Below are positions 1 through 6,501 of a DNA stretch of 9,459 nt, piece after piece (the first letter of the stretch is position 1; every line of letters begins with the position of its first letter). The notes beneath the pieces are model-generated. The model worked only from the letters and a program-made list of their open reading frames with translations, did not search any database and had not been told where the DNA came from. Position numbers and translations under genes: made by a program. This DNA comes from Gorillibacterium sp. (GTDB taxonomy: Bacteria; Bacillota; Bacilli; Paenibacillales; NBRC-103111), in contig JAIMBU010000057.1 of NCBI GenBank assembly GCA_023511325.1, forward strand, positions 1-9,459. Direction: 5' to 3'.

Positions 1-1021
1 AATTGATAAAGTCGATCGCAACCTCTTTGTTTTCGCTGGTATTGGATACAGCTAGGGACGTGGAAGCACTGACATCAATTAGTGCAGCTTCCGGTTTCTC
101 ATTGATCGGCAATGGCGCTACCCCAAATTCCAAGTCGGGATTCGATTTGAGGATCGTCTCTGCATACCATGGCCCTTGGAGCCACATCGCACCTTTACCT
201 GCGGCAAAGGCTGCGGCACCGTCGTCTCCACCAACCTCTAATGCCTTGTCCGTACCATTGGCATTGATCAGATCATAGATATCGAAGATTGCTGCTTTCA
301 TTTCGGTAAAAGAGCCTTCATTCTTGTTCATTCGTGCGACGAAATCCGGGTTTTCTGTGTTGATCAGCGCCCCGGCCACAAGCGGAAGCACAAGCTGCGG
401 AATCCACGCTTCCTTGTAGGAAAGCACGAATGGCGTAATCTTGTTCGCTTTAAGCTTTTCGATAACCGCTTTCATTTCTGTTAAGGTGTTGGGTGGTGTC
501 AATCCAAGCTCGGTGAAGATTTTCTTGTTATACAGGTATCCCCAGGCCAACGATTCCAGTGGTATGGCAACGACCTTGCCATCCGTTGTCGTAACAGCAG
601 GTCTAACGCTATCGAGCAGCTTATCTACGAAGGGTTGACCGGACAAATCCTCCAAATAACCAGCCTTGTAATATGACGGGATTTCGTTAATGGCATGGAG
701 GGCGAATATATCCGGCGCGTCATTTGAAGTCAGTCGGGTTTTTAGAACCTGTGCTGCACTATCGGAATTCGGCATTTCAAGTTGAACGGTAACATCGATA
801 TTCTTCTCCGCCTTCTCCTTTACTACGAAATCAGCAATAAATTTATCGAATTGATCCTTAAATCTCGGCAAAGCGATAAACATCTTGAGCTTGACGCTTT
901 TGGCTTCACCGCCCACAGCATTACCTGTCGCTTCGCTCACCTGATTGCCCTTGTTGCCACAGCCAGCGAGAGTCGTCACGACAAGCGCCGTGATCAGCAT
1001 TCCCTTGAACATTTTATTCAT
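1..1021 (-). CDS. Carbohydrate ABC transporter substrate-binding lipoprotein (C-terminus beyond the left edge)
   Basis: The reading frame is open from ATG at 1021 to the window edge, giving 340 complete codons without a stop. The N-terminus is a lipoprotein signal: MNKMFKGMLI, a hydrophobic stretch, then the lipobox L18-A19-G20-C21. The protein should therefore be lipid-anchored outside the membrane and deliver a ligand to an ABC permease. The mature part reads like family 1/8 extracellular solute-binding proteins for sugars: NDAPDIFAL near residue 100, IPLESLAWGYLYNKKIF in the middle, and the typical GKGAMWLQGPWYAE near residue 280. The last visible residues, EVAIDFIN, match a helix usually about 80-100 residues before the C-terminus of 420-440-residue relatives, so roughly a fifth is missing. 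A GGGGAGG site 10 nt upstream fixes the start. It follows the response regulator gene after 102 nt. Two permease genes are expected next, outside the window. The ligand cannot be read from the sequence. Confidence 0.93.
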   Translation of the reverse strand, partial: MNKMFKGMLITALVVTTLAGCGNKGNQVSEATGNAVGGEAKSVKLKMFIALPRFKDQFDKFIADFVVKEKAEKNIDVTVQLEMPNSDSAAQVLKTRLTSNDAPDIFALHAINEIPSYYKAGYLEDLSGQPFVDKLLDSVRPAVTTTDGKVVAIPLESLAWGYLYNKKIFTELGLTPPNTLTEMKAVIEKLKANKITPFVLSYKEAWIPQLVLPLVAGALINTENPDFVARMNKNEGSFTEMKAAIFDIYDLINANGTDKALEVGGDDGAAAFAAGKGAMWLQGPWYAETILKSNPDLEFGVAPLPINEKPEAALIDVSASTSLAVSNTSENKEVAIDFIN

Positions 1022-1062
1022 TTGTTGAAGACCTCCCCATACTATCTATTGGTTACGCCTTC

Positions 1063-1091
1063 ATTCTATCTAATTGTTGTAAGCGTTTAAT
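1063..1091 (-). promoter_or_regulatory. Candidate promoter of the binding-protein gene
   Basis: On the minus strand a -10-like TAGAAT (1063-1068, 5 of 6 matches to TATAAT) lies 17 nt downstream of a poor -35, ATTAAA (1086-1091). The predicted transcript would start near 1056 and leave a leader of about 35 nt containing the GGGGAGG ribosome site. The weak -35 fits a promoter needing an activator. This is inference from matching by eye, and other -10 choices in this AT-rich stretch are possible. Confidence 0.35.
1078..1091. promoter_or_regulatory. cre-like site (CcpA catabolite repression)
   Basis: TGTAAGCGTTTAAT matches the cre consensus TGWAANCGNTNWCW at every position except the C near the 3' end. 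It lies 57 nt upstream of the binding-protein start and falls between the candidate -35 and -10. CcpA bound there would block the promoter when preferred sugars are present, as is usual for sugar transporters of Bacillota. CcpA itself is not in the window. Confidence 0.5.
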
Positions 1092-1106
1092 TAGACAAAG
1101 TTAGAC
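1091..1106. promoter_or_regulatory. Direct repeat TTAGAC-N4-TTAGAC, candidate response-regulator operator
   Basis: Two identical TTAGAC hexamers start exactly 10 bp apart, one helical turn, just upstream of the candidate promoter and touching the cre-like site. Tandem half-sites on one face of the helix suit the two helix-turn-helix motifs of an AraC-type DNA-binding domain. A closely related 16-mer occurs upstream of the sensor kinase gene (4068-4083). The role as binding site for the neighbouring YesN-like regulator is inference. Confidence 0.4.
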
Positions 1107-1123
1107 TTTTAGCTTGAACGATT

Positions 1124-2206
1124 TTAAACCTCGTTATTTCTCCGCATTCCACCAGGTGCGATGCCAAAATGCTTTTTGAACACGCGGTAAAAATAAGTAA
1201 CATCCTCATATCCCGCCATTTCAGCGATTGTCTTGATTGGAATGCTTTCATCCGCAAGCCATTCTTTGGCCTTATCCATACGCAGCTGGAGCAAATAATC
1301 GGTTACATTTTGGCCATATTCTTGTTTAAACATCTTGCTCAAATACTCCTTGCTAACGAAAAAGGCTCTGGCTAGTTGCTCCAAGGAAACGGAACTGGTA
1401 TAGTGACTCTCCATGAAGAGACGAACCTCATCAAGATTCAGCTTTTTCTTGAACCTTCGCTGTTGGATAAGTTGCTCCAGCGCGCTCTTATAGTAATCAA
1501 CAATAAAACCTATCGTATTGGACACGGCGGCGAATGTATCGTGTTTAAATGTGATCCGCAAGTTCTCGTGACTCTGTGAATTTACAACCATCAGCTCCTT
1601 CAGCAGGAGCAGCAGCTCCTGAGCAATCTGCTCCAGCGTGTCGGGCGTTATCGTCGATTGGCGCTCCAACTCCTCAATCAAGGATTCAAAGGTAGCGGTA
1701 ATGCCCTCTTGATTCAGCTCATTGTAATGCGACCGGAGCAATTGCTTATAGGGAGCCAGCAAGTAAGAAATATTGATATCGAGAGTGAGAGATTGGCGAT
1801 CTGCTTGATGGGCAGCCTCAATTTCGATTTTGCCTTTTAATAGGGCAGCATTCAGTTCCTGTGCATCCAGTGGCTTCAGCAGATAATCCAAAGCGCCGTA
1901 ACGCAGCGCATGCTTAGCATACTGAAAATCATCATAGCCACTGATGACGATGGCCTTGATCGTTGGAAACCGCTCATTTAACGCTTCAAGGAGCTGGACG
2001 CCGTCCACTCCTGGCATGCGCATGTCTGTAATGACGATATGAGGCTGCAAAGCCTCAATGAGTCGTAAGGCCTCCAGTCCATCTTCCGCTTCTCCAACAA
2101 TCTCCATCCCATATCGTTCCCATTCCCCGAATAGCTTCACCGTATCCCTCGTCCAAATCTCGTCATCGACTAGCAGTACCTTAATCGTTTCATTCCACTC
2201 ACTCAT
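1124..2206 (-). CDS. YesN-like response regulator with AraC-type DNA-binding domain
   Basis: A 360-residue cytoplasmic transcription factor. Residues 8-125 form a receiver domain: acidic pair D14-D15 in LLVDDE, phosphoacceptor D61 in VITDMRMPG, S89 in VISGYDDF, and K111 in LLKPLD. A helical linker follows (about 130-250). Residues 255-355 are an AraC/HTH_18 domain with two helix-turn-helix units (SLEQLARAFFVSKEYLSKMFKQ and IKTIAEMAGYEDVTYFYRVFKKHFG). The end reads APGGMRR, where most relatives have a P-x-x-Y-R form, so the usual Tyr is Met. The start ATG overlaps the last 8 nt of the kinase gene and has GGGGAG 8 nt upstream, so the two are probably translationally coupled. It should be phosphorylated by that kinase and activate genes for sugar uptake, by analogy with other YesMN pairs beside binding-protein genes. 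Its true targets are unknown; see the paired repeats at 1091 and 4068. Confidence 0.95.
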   Translation of the reverse strand: MSEWNETIKVLLVDDEIWTRDTVKLFGEWERYGMEIVGEAEDGLEALRLIEALQPHIVITDMRMPGVDGVQLLEALNERFPTIKAIVISGYDDFQYAKHALRYGALDYLLKPLDAQELNAALLKGKIEIEAAHQADRQSLTLDINISYLLAPYKQLLRSHYNELNQEGITATFESLIEELERQSTITPDTLEQIAQELLLLLKELMVVNSQSHENLRITFKHDTFAAVSNTIGFIVDYYKSALEQLIQQRRFKKKLNLDEVRLFMESHYTSSVSLEQLARAFFVSKEYLSKMFKQEYGQNVTDYLLQLRMDKAKEWLADESIPIKTIAEMAGYEDVTYFYRVFKKHFGIAPGGMRRNNEV

Positions 2207-3980
2207 CTGCTTGGCTCCCCACTTCCATTGCTAACTGTACGGTAACCGTTGTTCCCTTCCCCTGCTCGCTATTGATTTGAATGCCATGGTTTGCTCCAAA
2301 ATGCATGTAAAGACGGGAAGCGACATTCTGGATGCCGATCCGATTGCCGTCCGTCCACATCGGTCCACTTTCACCATCCAGCATGTTGCGAAGCTGAGTA
2401 AGCTTGTCCACTTCGATCCCGACACCGTTATCACAAATCTCGATAACCACCCGATCCTTCTTGCGGAACACGGCTACACTGACAATCCAATCGCCGGACT
2501 TCGATTCCAAGCCGTGGATAAACGCATTTTCTACAAGCGGCTGAAGCGTCAGCTTGGGGATTGGACACTTTAACAAGTTCTCGTCGATCTGGGTAGTATA
2601 ATGAAGTCTCGTAGCAAACCGCTGTTGTTGAATCCGCATGTAATTATGCAAATGGTCCATCTCCGCTTTCAGTGAAGCCAGATCATCCGGGTTACGGATG
2701 ATATAGCGAAACATTTCACTGAGCGAACGAATGATGTCATAGCACTCTGTCGGCTTTTTGGTGAAGAGCATGCTTCCGATCATTTGCAGGGTATTATGCA
2801 GAAAATGTGGGTTGATTTGCGCCTGCAGTGCTTTGAGCTCCGAGGTCTTCTTGTCGAGATTCATGCTATATTCCGTTTTTATATGCTCTTTAATGCGCGA
2901 GGACATATTATTCAGCTTGGTCTCCAGCAGTCCGATCTCGTCAACCCGATTACTGATCGGCACTTCCGATTCCTTGATCAAGCCCAAGCCCCGCATAGAC
3001 CTTGCCAAGCTTACAATCGGCGTAGCCATTCTCCATGCCAAGAGAACGGCTAACAGAATCGAAGCCATCACGGAAATCGCACCGATAATAACCCCGAAAT
3101 GCAAAGTCGCCTGAGCGCTCTTATTAATAAAGCTGGTTGGAATAATGGTCACCAGTTTTAAGCCTACTGGATCGATTGTGTCATAGAATACATATTGCCC
3201 GTCCATTTGGAAATAGCCATGTTTGTCAGGCATCTGCTCGATACGTTTCATCGTTTTCTCTGAGGCGCTCACCCCCTCAGACTGATAAAGAATCTTGCCA
3301 TCTGATCCAGCGATCAAAACTTGATGCGCTTCCCCTTTCTTGATCAGCTCCAGCGTCTGATCCAGCATCGACCATCTGATGGTCAAAGCAATTGTCCCCA
3401 GTTTCTGGCGATCCTCAAAACGATTGATGCTGCGGATCAGCTTAAACTGATCGTGGTTCTCGCTATCCGTTACAATGATGAAATCCTGATTCTGTTCGAT
3501 CAGCGGTTTGTACAGATCCGGAACTCCAGCAACTGATTTAATATCATCCTGAGTACCATTGATTGTGAACAGCTTGGCGGGTTCAACCAAATACAGCTCT
3601 AGGCCACTGATTTGGTCGCCGGCAGAATAGAAGGAATTGGTCAGCGTTTCCCTAATCCCTCTTTGCGCCGCAAACTGAGTAGAGAGTGATCCCTCATCAC
3701 TATTAGCCAGGTAGTCTTTTAGATTCGGACTGATCAGGATGGAGTAAATGATATTATTCAGTTTGGCGAACTGATCACCAAGATAAACAGCCGTCCATTT
3801 CATATTGGACACGCTCGTGCTGATAACCTCAGTCTCGATCGTTTGGCGATTATTTTCAGCTGCAAGTCCGGTTACGGCAATAATCGGAACGACAGATATG
3901 ATAATCATCGATAAAATCAATTTGTTACGAATGCTGCGCCGAAAGGGCTCGATCAGCTTTTGCAGCAGCTTGGTCAGCAT
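2199..3980 (-). CDS. YesM-like membrane sensor histidine kinase
   Basis: A 593-residue membrane kinase. Membrane segment 1 is about residues 20-41 (LILSMIIISVVPIIAVTGLA) and segment 2 about 294-317. The 250 residues between form an extracytoplasmic sensor domain, probably of the Cache type. A HAMP linker follows (about 318-370). The His_kinase core ELKALQAQINPHFLHNTLQ carries the phosphorylated H392. The ATPase domain shows the N box PLVENAFIHG (N485), the G1 box DNGVGI (517-522) and a later glycine box GNRIGIQNVASRL. This arrangement defines the YesM/LytS type of kinase. All catalytic motifs look intact. A GAGGAGA site 10 nt upstream supports the ATG at 3980. It heads a run with the response regulator and then the sugar-binding lipoprotein, so it probably senses an extracellular sugar or the loaded binding protein. 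The actual signal is not visible in the sequence. Confidence 0.95.
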   Translation of the reverse strand: MLTKLLQKLIEPFRRSIRNKLILSMIIISVVPIIAVTGLAAENNRQTIETEVISTSVSNMKWTAVYLGDQFAKLNNIIYSILISPNLKDYLANSDEGSLSTQFAAQRGIRETLTNSFYSAGDQISGLELYLVEPAKLFTINGTQDDIKSVAGVPDLYKPLIEQNQDFIIVTDSENHDQFKLIRSINRFEDRQKLGTIALTIRWSMLDQTLELIKKGEAHQVLIAGSDGKILYQSEGVSASEKTMKRIEQMPDKHGYFQMDGQYVFYDTIDPVGLKLVTIIPTSFINKSAQATLHFGVIIGAISVMASILLAVLLAWRMATPIVSLARSMRGLGLIKESEVPISNRVDEIGLLETKLNNMSSRIKEHIKTEYSMNLDKKTSELKALQAQINPHFLHNTLQMIGSMLFTKKPTECYDIIRSLSEMFRYIIRNPDDLASLKAEMDHLHNYMRIQQQRFATRLHYTTQIDENLLKCPIPKLTLQPLVENAFIHGLESKSGDWIVSVAVFRKKDRVVIEICDNGVGIEVDKLTQLRNMLDGESGPMWTDGNRIGIQNVASRLYMHFGANHGIQINSEQGKGTTVTVQLAMEVGSQADE

Positions 3981-4016
3981 GTTTGTTGCATCTCCTCTAT
4001 AAATGATAGCGCATTC

Positions 4017-4044
4017 AGTATAGCGTTAACGTGTCATTGATGAA
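4017..4044 (-). promoter_or_regulatory. Candidate promoter of the kinase-regulator operon
   Basis: On the minus strand TATACT (4017-4022) is a good -10 hexamer. The best -35, TTCATC (4039-4044), is weak and has a 16-nt spacer. Transcription would begin near 4010, leaving a leader of about 30 nt with the GAGGAGA ribosome site. The perfect 8-bp palindrome CGTTAACG (4024-4031) lies in the spacer. A good -10 with a weak -35, and an operator-like repeat about 24 nt upstream, suggest an activated promoter. Confidence 0.45.
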
Positions 4045-4067
4045 TTGGATAATGTTAAACCCATTCA

Positions 4068-4083
4068 TTGGACAAATTTAAAC
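4068..4083. promoter_or_regulatory. Second copy of the candidate response-regulator operator
   Basis: TTGGACAAATTTAAAC matches the repeat at 1091-1106 (TTAGACAAAGTTAGAC) at 13 of 16 positions in the same orientation, and keeps the two half-sites 10 bp apart. It would cover about -58 to -73 relative to the predicted kinase transcript start, a usual place for an activator. A further TTAAAC lies at 4055-4060. Autoregulation of the two-component pair is inferred. Confidence 0.4.
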
Positions 4084-4114
4084 TACGTTGAACTTTACGG
4101 ATTTCCGGACTATA

Positions 4115-4132
4115 AGGATTCTCGATAATCCT
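4115..4132. repeat. Short inverted repeat AGGATT-N6-AATCCT
   Basis: A perfect 6-bp stem with a 6-nt loop (CTCGAT) lies between the divergent kinase and ferrochelatase genes. It has no following T-run on either strand, so it is not a terminator. It could be a small operator or chance. Confidence 0.3.
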
Positions 4133-4257
4133 ATGCTTGATCAAATCCATCTGAACATCACCAGGTACCGTAGCGCTTGCCCACGTCCGATCTCGAAGGC
4201 AGATGTAGAAACGCTTATTATCTATTTTAAAAAAGCTATGTTATTTTTAGATGGAGG

Positions 4258-4279
4258 AGATAGTATGATAGAACTATCT
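4258..4279. repeat. Inverted repeat AGATAGT-N8-ACTATCT around a possible start codon
   Basis: A perfect 7-bp dyad has its left arm (4258-4264) starting right behind the GGAGG ribosome-site core and its 8-nt loop ATGATAGA holding the ATG at 4265. As RNA it would put the start codon in a hairpin loop; as DNA it could be an operator. Confidence 0.4.
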
Positions 4280-4330
4280 GCCGCAACGCCTTCAAACCGA
4301 ATCTTATTTCTTAAACACCGTTCCGGTTAA
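4265..4330 (+). CDS. Possible 21-residue micro-ORF (doubtful)
   Basis: ATG at 4265 follows GGAGGA by 6 nt, which is better than the ribosome sites of several real genes here. It would encode MIELSAATPSNRILFLKHRSG and then stop. The peptide has no membrane segment, no attenuator-like codon run and no family I recognise. It would lie 120 nt upstream of ferrochelatase on the same strand. It could be a leader peptide or chance; I favour chance unless it is conserved. Confidence 0.15.
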   Translation: MIELSAATPSNRILFLKHRSG

Positions 4331-4450
4331 TGTCCAACTGAGAAAGCCTATCGAGTTAAATTCAACTTATCCCCACGGCAATCCCGATCAGCTAAATACC
4401 TGCCACCATCAGTCCGAATTTAAAATATAGCTTTTAGGGGAGAAAAAGAC

Positions 4451-5464
4451 ATGGAGCAACAAAAAATAGGTGTGATTTTAGCCCAAATTGGAACGCCAGA
4501 TGCTCCGACAGCTGCAGCCGTTCGACCGTATCTCAAACGTTTTTTATCTGATCGGCGGATTATCGATTATCATCCATTACTGTGGCAGCCTGTGCTGCGA
4601 GGAATCATTTTGCGGATAAGACCTAAGCGCTCTGCTGCGCTCTACGCACAGATTTGGACCGAGCAAGGCTCGCCGCTACTCTCCCACTCGCGTGAGCAGC
4701 AAGCCGGAATCCAAGTGCGGCTTGGAAATGAGTATCTCGTTGAACTGGGGTTGGCCTACAGTGAACCCAGCGTTGAAACAGCCATACATCGGTTGGAAGC
4801 AGCTGGTATCAAGCGGATCATCATCCTGCCGATGTTCCCGCAGTATTCTTCGACAACAACCGCTTCAGTATACGATGCAGCTAGCTTCGCCGCCCTTGGT
4901 CGACGGCAAGCCTCCGGTCCGACAACGAAACGATTTGTGCCTGCTCTGCGCTTTGCCGATGCTTTCTATGACCATCCTGGCTACATAGCTGCTATGAAAA
5001 AGCACCTGACCCTTACATTGCGTCAAGTGCCGTACCTACCGGATAAATTCATCCTAACCTATCATGGCATTCCTGAGCGTTATGCCCATACTGGAGATCC
5101 TTACCCCGAGCACTGTCGGGAAACGTCGCGGCTACTTGCGGCTGCCATGGGATGGTCTGACGAGCAATGGCTGCTTACGTTTCAATCCCGATTTGGTCGT
5201 GAACCCTGGCTTGGTCCTGCAACATCCGCTGTGCTGAAAGGCTTGGCGGCTGAAGGTGTGGAGCGACCGTTTATCTTCTCTCCCGGACTAGTAGTCGACT
5301 GCCTAGAAACTCTCCATGAGCTTGCTGTTGAAGGGCGGGAAGAGTTCGTCGCTGGTGGCGGGAAGGCGGAGCAATTCACTGTCGCCCCGTGTCTAAATGA
5401 CAATGAGCCCTGGCTTGATTTTCTAGCAGATTATGTCCGTAGCAATGCTGGAGGATGGAATTGA
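4451..5464 (+). CDS. hemH: Ferrochelatase, proteobacterial-like type
   Basis: A 337-residue soluble enzyme inserting Fe2+ into a porphyrin in the last part of haem synthesis. Diagnostic stretches run the whole length: IGTPDAPTAAAVRPYLKRFLSD (13-34), AQIWTEQGSPLL (66-77), ILPMFPQYSSTTTAS (125-139), LTYHGIPERYAHTGDPYPEHC with the metal-site His at 205, LTFQSRFGREPWLGPAT (242-258), SPGLVVDCLETLHEL with Glu286 (the counterpart of B. subtilis E264), and APCLND (312-317). Length and motifs, notably FQSRFGREPWL and VDCLETL, resemble the E. coli-like enzymes rather than the roughly 310-residue coproporphyrin ferrochelatase usual in Bacillota. It may therefore prefer protoporphyrin, or reflect transfer; this is inference. 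No other haem gene is in the window. It is the only plus-strand gene, divergent from the kinase operon and convergent with the hydrolase. AGGGGAGA 7 nt upstream supports the start. Confidence 0.93.
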   Translation: MEQQKIGVILAQIGTPDAPTAAAVRPYLKRFLSDRRIIDYHPLLWQPVLRGIILRIRPKRSAALYAQIWTEQGSPLLSHSREQQAGIQVRLGNEYLVELGLAYSEPSVETAIHRLEAAGIKRIIILPMFPQYSSTTTASVYDAASFAALGRRQASGPTTKRFVPALRFADAFYDHPGYIAAMKKHLTLTLRQVPYLPDKFILTYHGIPERYAHTGDPYPEHCRETSRLLAAAMGWSDEQWLLTFQSRFGREPWLGPATSAVLKGLAAEGVERPFIFSPGLVVDCLETLHELAVEGREEFVAGGGKAEQFTVAPCLNDNEPWLDFLADYVRSNAGGWN

Positions 5465-5522
5465 AGGCACTCCGCTGAACTCCACCCACCTTGTCCGGGA
5501 TACAACGGATGTTGTTCGGACG

Positions 5523-5550
5523 AAAAAAGAGGGGGTTAATCCCCCCTCTT
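5523..5550 (-). terminator. Rho-independent terminator of the nitroreductase-hydrolase operon
   Basis: A 9-bp stem (5527-5535 with 5542-5550, AAGAGGGGG/CCCCCTCTT) has a 6-nt loop. Read on the minus strand it is followed by a run of six T residues (5523-5528, partly used in the stem). The hydrolase stop codon (5536-5538) lies in the loop, so the terminator overlaps the end of the gene. On the plus strand the hairpin lacks a T-run, so it should stop ferrochelatase transcripts poorly. Confidence 0.85.
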
Positions 5551-6474
5551 CGCTGATTCTGCTTGAATCCAAGCAGCAATATCTCGATATACGTCTTCTC
5601 TACCGATCTCATTGAGAATTTCATGACGCATTCCTGCATAAAGCTTCATCTTGAGCTGCTGGATTCCGGCCTGCTGATATTGGTCATAAGCCTGCTTCAC
5701 CATTCGCCCATATTCACCTACAGGATCATCCGCACCAGAGATCAGCAGAATCGGCAGGTCTTGAGGTGTCTTGCTGATCTGGGTGGGATCGGTAATCACG
5801 AGCAATCCTTCGAACATATCTCGAAAGCCTGAAGCTGTAAATACGAACCCGCACCATTTATCCTGCAGGAATCGATCGACCTCCGCTTCGTCTCTTGTCA
5901 GCCAATCCTGCTCCGTCCGGCTGGGCTCGAACCTCCGATTATAGGTTCCATAGGACAGCTTATACAAAAGTTTGCTGCGATGCTTGCTTCCTTGTGTGGC
6001 AATCTGCAGCTTAGCAATCATTCGGGCGGTGCGGAGCAAGGCTCGGGAATGATGAGCCGTACCACTAAGCACCAGCCCGTCCAAATCCTGACCGTATTGG
6101 GTTGCATAGTGACGTGCCAGAAAAGAGCCCATGCTATGTCCAAGCATCGTCAGCTGCAAGCCCGGGTGTTCCGTGTGTGCCAAGCAGGTCACCTCATGTA
6201 GTTCACTAACCATGGCATTCCAGCCACCACGCTCACCAAAATAGCCAAAATCCTCTATTGCCTCAACGGATCGGCCATGTCCACGCAGATCATTCGCATA
6301 GACCACATAGCCTTGCTCCGTAAGAAAATGGGCAAAACGCTGGTACCTTCCGGCATGCTCACAGGAGCCGTGCACCAATTGAACAATCCCTTTTAACGAG
6401 CCTTTATCATCTGGTTCCCAGCGAACTAGAGGGATTTGACCGTCTTCGCCACAGTGAAATTGAAAGCTTTCCAC
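5536..6474 (-). CDS. Alpha/beta hydrolase, monoacylglycerol lipase / lysophospholipase-like
   Basis: A 312-residue cytoplasmic alpha/beta hydrolase of the Hydrolase_4 type. Numbered from the chosen start, it shows the oxyanion-hole region VQLVHGSCEHAGRY (31-44), the DLRGHGRS motif (62-69), the nucleophile elbow GHSMGS with Ser114, the acid Asp250 in SGADDPVGEYG, and His284 in YAGMRHEILNE. All three triad residues are present. This pattern is shared by monoacylglycerol lipases and lysophospholipases; the real substrate is not known. There is no signal peptide. The longest frame begins with GTG at 6489, but that GTG has no good ribosome site, whereas GGAGGTG (6481-6487) lies 6 nt before the GTG at 6474. 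The upstream nitroreductase stops 27 nt before, so the two form an operon. The gene ends inside its own terminator. Confidence 0.9.
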   Translation of the reverse strand: MESFQFHCGEDGQIPLVRWEPDDKGSLKGIVQLVHGSCEHAGRYQRFAHFLTEQGYVVYANDLRGHGRSVEAIEDFGYFGERGGWNAMVSELHEVTCLAHTEHPGLQLTMLGHSMGSFLARHYATQYGQDLDGLVLSGTAHHSRALLRTARMIAKLQIATQGSKHRSKLLYKLSYGTYNRRFEPSRTEQDWLTRDEAEVDRFLQDKWCGFVFTASGFRDMFEGLLVITDPTQISKTPQDLPILLISGADDPVGEYGRMVKQAYDQYQQAGIQQLKMKLYAGMRHEILNEIGREDVYRDIAAWIQAESAKRGD

Positions 6475-6480
6475 CTGTGC

Positions 6481-6487
6481 CACCTCC
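6481..6487 (-). promoter_or_regulatory. Ribosome binding site that decides the hydrolase start
   Basis: GGAGGTG on the minus strand, 6 nt before the GTG at 6474, is close to the ideal Shine-Dalgarno. It would lie inside the gene if translation began at 6489, which makes 6474 the better start. Confidence 0.7.
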
Positions 6488-6501
6488 ACATATTCTCAGC
6501 T

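Larger units (their letters stand above)
4088..4450. other. Intergenic region between the kinase operon and ferrochelatase
   Basis: No convincing gene of normal size lies in these 363 nt. An 80-codon frame (4088-4330) gives a protein with no recognisable family and no ribosome site at its first ATG. The stretch contains two small dyads (4115-4132 and 4258-4279) and one internal ATG with a good ribosome site (4265). The ferrochelatase ribosome site AGGGGAGA is at 4436-4443. AT-rich TTTAAAATATAG (about 4421-4432) could hold a -10 for ferrochelatase, but I could not find a matching -35. Confidence 0.6.

Noticed and set aside
782..1090. Plus-strand frame of 102 codons
   Set aside because: It lies opposite the binding-protein gene, which has a lipobox, ribosome site and family motifs; this frame has none.
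1117..1135. AACGA/TCGTT dyad over the response regulator stop as a terminator
   Set aside because: The stem is only 5 bp and AT-rich, and no T-run follows on the minus strand.
2277..3114. Several plus-strand frames inside the kinase gene
   Set aside because: They are antisense shadows of a gene with intact kinase motifs and give no family-like protein.
4088..4330. An 80-codon plus-strand frame between the kinase and ferrochelatase genes
   Set aside because: It has no ribosome site at its first ATG and no recognisable domain. Only the inner ATG at 4265 has a plausible site.
4329..4340. A third copy of the TTGGAC operator half-site (minus strand, near 4332)
   Set aside because: Only one half-site is present. 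The second, 10 bp away, reads ACCGGA.
4088..4450. Fur or other iron-responsive site before ferrochelatase
   Set aside because: No stretch resembling the GATAATGATAATC pattern was found in the gap.
5563..6201. Plus-strand frames opposite the hydrolase gene
   Set aside because: The minus-strand frame has a full catalytic triad. The opposite frames show no domain or ribosome site.
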